DNA of 64,000 nt, from NCBI GenBank assembly GCA_009885105.1, contig VFLI01000053.1:56483-120482 (forward strand), given 5' to 3'. Shown piece after piece: positions 59,568-64,000 of the stretch (position 1 is its first letter; the number at the start of each line of letters is the position of its first letter). The DNA is from Spirochaetia bacterium. Its GTDB lineage: Bacteria; Spirochaetota; Leptospiria; Leptospirales; Leptonemataceae. The translations under genes and the position numbers were made by a program. Below the pieces are notes generated by a model. It was not told the origin of the DNA. It searched no databases and saw only the letters and a program-made list of their open reading frames with translations.

Positions 59568-60320
59568 TTATTTTTCTGCGACATGAAGGGCGGCTGCTCC
59601 CAGAAAAAAATTGCGATACGTCACCGTGCCAAATCCCGCGGACTCCAGTTCTTTTTTCAGAGACAATTGATCCGGGAATTGACGGGCAGAGGCCGGCAGA
59701 TAGTCGTACATTTCATGTTTTTTTCCCTGAAGGAAGCTTCCAATCAACGGTACGATTCTATCAAAATACAGACCGGCAAAAAATGAAAAAACAGCGTTCA
59801 CGCGGCTGACGTCCAGTATAATGGCCCGGCCTCCGGGTTTTAAAACTCGGAACATTTCCTTCAGGCATTTTTCACGGTTGGTTACGTTGCGCAGGCCAAA
59901 TCCTATGCTGACAGCGTCGAGCGATCCGGTTTGAAAGCGGGAAAGATCCAGGGCATCACCCTGAACGGGCAGAATTTCACATTCCGATTCGGGCAGGTCG
60001 CTGAGCCGTTTCCGAAAAAGCTCCAGCATGCCTTCGCTGAAATCCAGTGAGTGGATTTTTGATCCCGGTCCCAGAATCGAACGAAAGGCAAAGGAAAGGT
60101 CTCCGCTGCCGCAGCAAAGGTCCAGAACCCGGGCCGACCGGTGTCCGGCAAGACCAGAGGCAAGGACGGTCTTTTTCTTCCAGCGCCGGTGGAATCCCAG
60201 AGTGATTAAATCGTTAAACCGGTCGTAGTTGGGAGCGATCTCGTTGAAGTTGTTTTTTACGTACTGAGCCTTGTTTTCCTGGTCGGGGAGGCTGTAGGAT
60301 GTCTTACTTATGCTTGTCAT
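59568..60320 (-). CDS. menG: Demethylmenaquinone methyltransferase
   Basis: The 250-residue UbiE/MenG-type protein begins with the YVKNNFNEIAPNYDRFNDLI segment and has the SAM-binding motif VLDLCCGSGDLSFAF. GDALDLSRFQTGSLDAVSIG, FGLRNVTNREKCLKEMFRVL and LKPGGRAIILDVSR follow. It methylates demethylmenaquinone to menaquinone; with mqnD (43948) this indicates the futalosine-type pathway feeding a menaquinone respiratory chain, which supports MenG over UbiE. It is followed by the HEAT lipoprotein gene 18 bp later. The upstream intergenic region is highly structured. Confidence 0.93.
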   Translation of the reverse strand: MTSISKTSYSLPDQENKAQYVKNNFNEIAPNYDRFNDLITLGFHRRWKKKTVLASGLAGHRSARVLDLCCGSGDLSFAFRSILGPGSKIHSLDFSEGMLELFRKRLSDLPESECEILPVQGDALDLSRFQTGSLDAVSIGFGLRNVTNREKCLKEMFRVLKPGGRAIILDVSRVNAVFSFFAGLYFDRIVPLIGSFLQGKKHEMYDYLPASARQFPDQLSLKKELESAGFGTVTYRNFFLGAAALHVAEK

Positions 60321-60356
60321 AGGGATGGACTTACAAAATTAGTTCTATTTTATTCG

Positions 60357-60489
60357 CTGTTTGGAAAAACATCCGTGTATTTCCAAACAGCTGGTTCCGT
60401 GCAGTTGCACGGCGAAAACATCCTGTTTTCGGTCTTTGTCGTCAAGTCTGCTGTATATTTTTGTAGTTTTCATGAATAACGACAAAGAC
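60357..60489. promoter_or_regulatory. Three inverted repeats in the divergent menG / 60539 region
   Basis: Three perfect inverted repeats lie within 135 bp. They are CTGTTTGGAAA (60357-60367) with TTTCCAAACAG (60380-60390); CCGTGCA-GT-TGCACGG (60397-60412); and GTCTTTGTCGT (60432-60442) with ACGACAAAGAC (60479-60489). The first two are compact hairpins; the third has a 36-base gap. They may be operators of divergent promoters or a structured RNA. Confidence 0.6.
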
Positions 60490-60538
60490 AATATATGCAT
60501 AAATAGCGGTTTGGTAACCGATTTTTAAGGCGGATACA

Positions 60539-62458
60539 GTGACTCCCGGCCCCACAGATGATCTCTCAATGATGGATTCCGAATTCGAGGTGATGGAACT
60601 CACCCAGGGGACCGAGCTTTGTCAGGCCATGGAAGCCAGAGGCGATTTTAAATTCAAAGGAATTTTTGCCATGTTTGAAACAATTCGGGAGTGGAGTTCC
60701 CGGATGACTTCCAACAGTATTCTGCCCTCCCTGGAGCAGCTGCAGCGGGAAACCAGCCTTCCGGCAGATAGAATATCTGAATATCTGAAAGAACTGACAG
60801 GACGCGGCAGCTCCAAAATGCGCCTGGTCTATCCCATCCCCGCCGTGGATTTTCTGGCGGGTCCGAATTCATCGCTCCTGAGAATGATCGTTTACTGCCG
60901 GCCCGCAAAGACGGATGGCACCAGCGCCAAAAGATACGTTCAGGCATACGGAGAGAAGAATTTTCAGTCTCTGACACGCTGGATCGATTCTCGAACGGTC
61001 AATCGCAGCGAATATGAAGATTCAATACGAAAAAGAATCATGGAAGGCCGGCTGGGGGAGTCGCAGGCTGCCGCGGAAATTGCCCGCTTCTTTTACAGCG
61101 AACTGGACACGACTCCTGATTTGAAGAAAAGAACGTACACGATTTTTGCAAGGCCCGTGATCAAGAAACTGATCGCATCCAAACACCTGATACTTTTGCC
61201 CGAGAAAGAGAATGCCCGGGCCAGCTACCGCGCCATACTCTACAATAGAAAAAACGACCTGGAAGAACGATTCGCTCTTCTGGCCAGGCTCGGTCCCCTG
61301 TCATCCGCGGTATCCGGATCGGAACCCATCCCCGCGGAAATTAAAGAAGCAATCGCAAAAATGGACGAGGCCAGATACAAAGAGCTTTCTGCCGGGGACA
61401 AACAGGTTGTTCAGGAACTCAATCTTTTAATCCCGATTCTCCTTCGCATGAATGTGGAAGAAAAAGAGAAAAAGAAAAAACTCGAGCTGCAGAATGTACT
61501 GAGCGAACTGGCGCGCCAGCAGCATGTCACTGAAATCGATCGTATCAAAAATCTGACGGAAGATATCAGACTTTCCCTGATCGGAACAGGCGCGGTTTTG
61601 AACACGGAATACGCCGTGAGTGGAAGAGTCTTTACATATCTGCTTCACAGAGAATCTGTCGTGAACGCCGTCAAAGCGGCACGGGAACTTTTTGACAGGG
61701 CGGGCGATGATGTTGAGGTTCAAATACTGAGCGCGATGGGAATCGAACGGTTCCTGGATCAGGATCAGCTGCGCGCATTCCGGGATCTGGAGCAGAGGGT
61801 TCTGTATCAGAGACTGTCCTGGTTTGTCCGGATCTGGAGATTTTTGTTCGGCAATTCGCGTCTGAAGCCGGCGGAGATTGAAAAAGCAAAGAATGAAATA
61901 CAGAAGAAAAACGCTGAAGAGAAATTGAAAGTCCGCACCGTGGAAGCAAAAAAAGCGCAGAAAAAACTCGTCAGCGAACGCCTGAAAGAATCGGACATTC
62001 CGGCGCCTGCCACGCCTGCCAGAACCATTGAAGTTGCCGAGAATACGGAAATGGATTTTGAAAAGGACGAAAAGACTTTACAGGAAAGGCTCAAGGCGGA
62101 GGAAATGTTGAAAAAGGTGATTGTCGAACTGGACAACGCCTGGGATGCGAAAATGCTTCCGAACCGCGAATTCCTGCTTGCCAGGTTCTCGGATTTTACC
62201 GAGGAATTTCTGGTGCTGTTTCTGAAAAAATACGCCCGCAAAGAAATCTTTTCGTTTCGCATTATGAATGACAAACCGGAATATGTCTGGCCGATTTTAA
62301 TAACCAGACGTTATATTAAAAAGAACGGCAAGGCCATGCTCTCAAGAGCCATGGCGGACGCCGACGAACAGCGTAAAGCAAATATGCCGAATCAGGAAAA
62401 GTTTGATATCTCCACTTCAACTGAAGATTTCCTGAACCGTGTTCTGCCCAAAATATAA
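60539..62458 (+). CDS. Large helical hypothetical protein upstream of pyruvate kinase
   Basis: GTG 60539 gives 639 residues. No signal peptide or membrane span is convincing, although [11 protein letters not shown] (about 424-434) is hydrophobic. The N-terminal third is mixed ([40 protein letters not shown]). The middle and C-terminal parts are long charged helices (about 295-330 and 445-480) that should form coiled coils. I recognise no named domain; a Leptospira-type conserved protein is plausible. It overlaps the pyruvate kinase start by one base (TAATG), so both are translated from one mRNA. Confidence 0.78.
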   Translation: MTPGPTDDLSMMDSEFEVMELTQGTELCQAMEARGDFKFKGIFAMFETIREWSSRMTSNSILPSLEQLQRETSLPADRISEYLKELTGRGSSKMRLVYPIPAVDFLAGPNSSLLRMIVYCRPAKTDGTSAKRYVQAYGEKNFQSLTRWIDSRTVNRSEYEDSIRKRIMEGRLGESQAAAEIARFFYSELDTTPDLKKRTYTIFARPVIKKLIASKHLILLPEKENARASYRAILYNRKNDLEERFALLARLGPLSSAVSGSEPIPAEIKEAIAKMDEARYKELSAGDKQVVQELNLLIPILLRMNVEEKEKKKKLELQNVLSELARQQHVTEIDRIKNLTEDIRLSLIGTGAVLNTEYAVSGRVFTYLLHRESVVNAVKAARELFDRAGDDVEVQILSAMGIERFLDQDQLRAFRDLEQRVLYQRLSWFVRIWRFLFGNSRLKPAEIEKAKNEIQKKNAEEKLKVRTVEAKKAQKKLVSERLKESDIPAPATPARTIEVAENTEMDFEKDEKTLQERLKAEEMLKKVIVELDNAWDAKMLPNREFLLARFSDFTEEFLVLFLKKYARKEIFSFRIMNDKPEYVWPILITRRYIKKNGKAMLSRAMADADEQRKANMPNQEKFDISTSTEDFLNRVLPKI

Positions 62459-63882
62459 TGACAGTAGAAAGAAGAGACTTCCGACTTACCAAGATTATCT
62501 GCACGATAGGACCGGCCACAGGCTCCTCTGAGATGCTTGCGAAACTTGCGGCTGCCGGCATGAATATCGCCCGTCTGAACATGTCGCACGGCGATCATAA
62601 GTATCACCAGGAAGTCATCAGCCGAATCAAGAATCTTAACAAAAAACTGAATCACCCCATCGCCATACTCATGGATCTGCAGGGTCCGGAAATCCGCACC
62701 GGGGAAATTGAAGGAACTCTGAGCCTGAAGGTGGGCGAGATATTTTCTTTTACAGTTCTGCCCGGTGAGAATCCGGAGGAAAAATCGGTGCATGTGAACT
62801 ACCATGATATGGTCACTCAGTTGAAAAAAGGCGACAGAGTCACGGTGGACAACGGACTGATCAACCTGGACGTGCTGGATATCGTGGAAGGCCGGCTGCG
62901 ATGCCGCGTTCTGGAGGGCGGAACACTGGGATCCAGAAAGCACATCAACCTTCCCGGCGTGCGCGTCAATCTGCCTTCTATAACGGACAAGGACCGCAGG
63001 GATATTAAGTTCGCGCTGGAAAATGAGCTGGATTTCATCGCTCTTTCTTTTGTCCGCACCGCGGACGATGTTCTGGAGGCCCAGAAACTTGTGGAAGAGG
63101 GCGGCGGGCATGCGCGTATTATCGCCAAAATCGAAAATCAGGAAGGTGTGACAAATTTCGATTCCATCATGCAGGCGTCTGACGGAATAATGGTCGCGCG
63201 CGGAGATCTGGGTGTTGAAGTGGAAATCTACGATCTTCCGGTAATTCAGCGCAACATCGTCAAGTCGTGCGTGAAGAACGGCAAACCGGTTATCGTGGCC
63301 ACCCACCTGCTTGAATCCATGATACAGAATCCCATGCCGACGCGCGCGGAGGCCACCGACGTCGCCAATGCCGTGTACGAACAGGCGGATGCAATCATGC
63401 TCAGCGGAGAAACGGCTGTCGGTAATTATCCAGTGAAATGCGTGGAGATGCTCGACCGCATCGCCAGAAGAGTGGAAAAAGAACCGGATCTGGGATTCCA
63501 TCTGGAGAGAACAGCAAAAGGGACGCGCGATGAACTGGCCCGCAGCGCCTGCCGGCTCGCCGATTCTCTGGGGGCTCCGGCCATTGTCGTGATAACGAGA
63601 CGGGGGATTCTGGCGCAGCTTGTGGCCAGCTTTCGCCCTGCGCGCGCCATTATTTACGCATTCACCAATATGTCGAGCGCACGCAGAAAGATGTGGCTGG
63701 TAAGAAGTGTTGTGCCGTTTGTTCTGGATTTTTCCAGCGATCCGGAAAAAACGATTCGCATGGCTTTTGAGCGTCTCAGGGAAAGAAACCGCGTTCTCAC
63801 CGGCGATCTTGTCGTTGTGGTCTCAGATGTCGCCGCCGGGGATGAGAGATTCACCAGCATACAGGTGCGCGTGATCCACTGA
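62458..63882 (+). CDS. pyk: Pyruvate kinase
   Basis: The 474-residue enzyme converts phosphoenolpyruvate and ADP to pyruvate and ATP. Motifs in order are [66 protein letters not shown], the catalytic [11 protein letters not shown] and [11 protein letters not shown], then [20 protein letters not shown] and [20 protein letters not shown]. The C-terminal domain (about 350-474) is present. The ATG overlaps the stop of the preceding gene. After it comes a short gap with a CAGAG-type repeat. Confidence 0.97.
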   Translation: MTVERRDFRLTKIICTIGPATGSSEMLAKLAAAGMNIARLNMSHGDHKYHQEVISRIKNLNKKLNHPIAILMDLQGPEIRTGEIEGTLSLKVGEIFSFTVLPGENPEEKSVHVNYHDMVTQLKKGDRVTVDNGLINLDVLDIVEGRLRCRVLEGGTLGSRKHINLPGVRVNLPSITDKDRRDIKFALENELDFIALSFVRTADDVLEAQKLVEEGGGHARIIAKIENQEGVTNFDSIMQASDGIMVARGDLGVEVEIYDLPVIQRNIVKSCVKNGKPVIVATHLLESMIQNPMPTRAEATDVANAVYEQADAIMLSGETAVGNYPVKCVEMLDRIARRVEKEPDLGFHLERTAKGTRDELARSACRLADSLGAPAIVVITRRGILAQLVASFRPARAIIYAFTNMSSARRKMWLVRSVVPFVLDFSSDPEKTIRMAFERLRERNRVLTGDLVVVVSDVAAGDERFTSIQVRVIH

Positions 63883-63946
63883 AGAAGAGGAAATCCACAG
63901 AAGCCGCAGAGAACACAGAGTCGGAAGGCGAAAAGGGGATGAAGTG
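63883..63946 (+). repeat. CCACAGA/CAGAG-type repeat fragment after pyk
   Basis: CCACAGAAGCCGCAGAGAAC (about 63894) continuing as ACAGAG resembles tracts at 5988, 39060, 49122 and 54573. It may be one copy of a dispersed intergenic family of the genome. No gene or terminator is visible here. Confidence 0.35.
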
Positions 63947-64000
63947 ATGGAGGAGATAATGAGATATCTGTTTTCCAAAATCCCCCCGATCTCGTCCATC
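63947..64000 (+). CDS. Start of a further gene, truncated by the window edge
   Basis: An open frame starts at ATG 63947 or, more likely, at the in-frame ATG 63959 after GGAGGAG, and encodes MRYLFSKIPPISSI before the window ends. Only about 14-18 residues are visible, so no family can be named. It follows pyk by about 65-75 bases and may be in its operon. Confidence 0.4.
   Translation, partial: MEEIMRYLFSKIPPISSI

Noticed and set aside
62392..63501. 369-codon minus-strand frame over pyruvate kinase
   Set aside because: It lies opposite a clear pyruvate kinase; composition is unlike a protein and it shows no domain.

Overview
The window looks like a moderate-GC Leptospirales-type spirochaete chromosome or chromid. 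The pointers are spirochaetal flagellin core motifs (degenerate, 41.1-43.5 kb), futalosine-type menaquinone genes (mqnD, menG), an MBOAT acyltransferase plus an SGNH/DUF1574-like protein, a cNMP-gated K+ channel of the spirochaete SthK type, and many lipoproteins with FecR, PEGA, TPR and HEAT domains. This assignment is inference from gene content; no rRNA or intact tRNA was recognised.

Layout. 0-1 kb: a partial unknown gene and a gene-poor stretch. 1-2.2 kb: a serine hydrolase. 2.3-11.2 kb, all minus strand: metF, a GAF-GAF-PP2C phosphatase, an ArsR-methyltransferase fusion, ahcY and metH. This is a methyl-cycle cluster with a 20-bp palindromic operator on the regulator's start codon. 11.4-12.5 kb: a voltage-sensor-like protein without a pore. 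12.5-18.1 kb: a plasmid or phage-plasmid type block with parA, parB, a Rep-like gene, a countertranscribed RNA in the rep leader, parS-like palindromes, and a discoidin/phage-fibre-repeat protein translationally coupled to rep. 18.1-20.4 kb: an ATPase-dead NtrC-like regulator and an unknown partner. 20.4-23.2 kb: a gene-poor, decayed-looking zone.

23.2-39.1 kb is mostly ordinary coding: thrS, an MBOAT acyltransferase, a rubrerythrin / Fe-S / DUF3501 operon behind a PerR-like box, a tandem of an active Deg-type protease and a paralogue that lost its catalytic triad, an outer-membrane barrel, a second voltage-sensor/HAMP protein next to a cNMP-gated K+ channel with a C-terminal FN3 domain, and an SGNH-like envelope protein. 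39.1-43.9 kb is accessory: an IS91-type transposase remnant, a CsgG/TM2-like gene between two 136-bp direct repeats, two coupled flagellin-like proteins lacking flagellin ends, and a GH25 lysozyme pseudogene.

43.9-47.5 kb: mqnD, glycerate kinase, a membrane protein and an MBL-fold hydrolase (minus strand), then a degraded tRNA-like sequence. 47.8-56 kb (plus): a cell-envelope run of FecR lipoprotein, PEGA lipoprotein, giant TPR protein, free-standing HAMP protein and HEAT protein. 56-60.3 kb (minus): a zinc phospholipase C-like protein, an NAD-kinase-like protein, a HEAT lipoprotein and menG. 60.5-64 kb (plus): a conserved unknown, pyruvate kinase, and the start of one more gene.

The most unusual items are the flagellin-like pair, the voltage-sensor plus HAMP proteins with neither pore nor output domain, the Rep/fibre coupling with an antisense RNA, the repeat-flanked CsgG cassette, and a palindromic repeat that lies in frame at the N-termini of two exported proteins.
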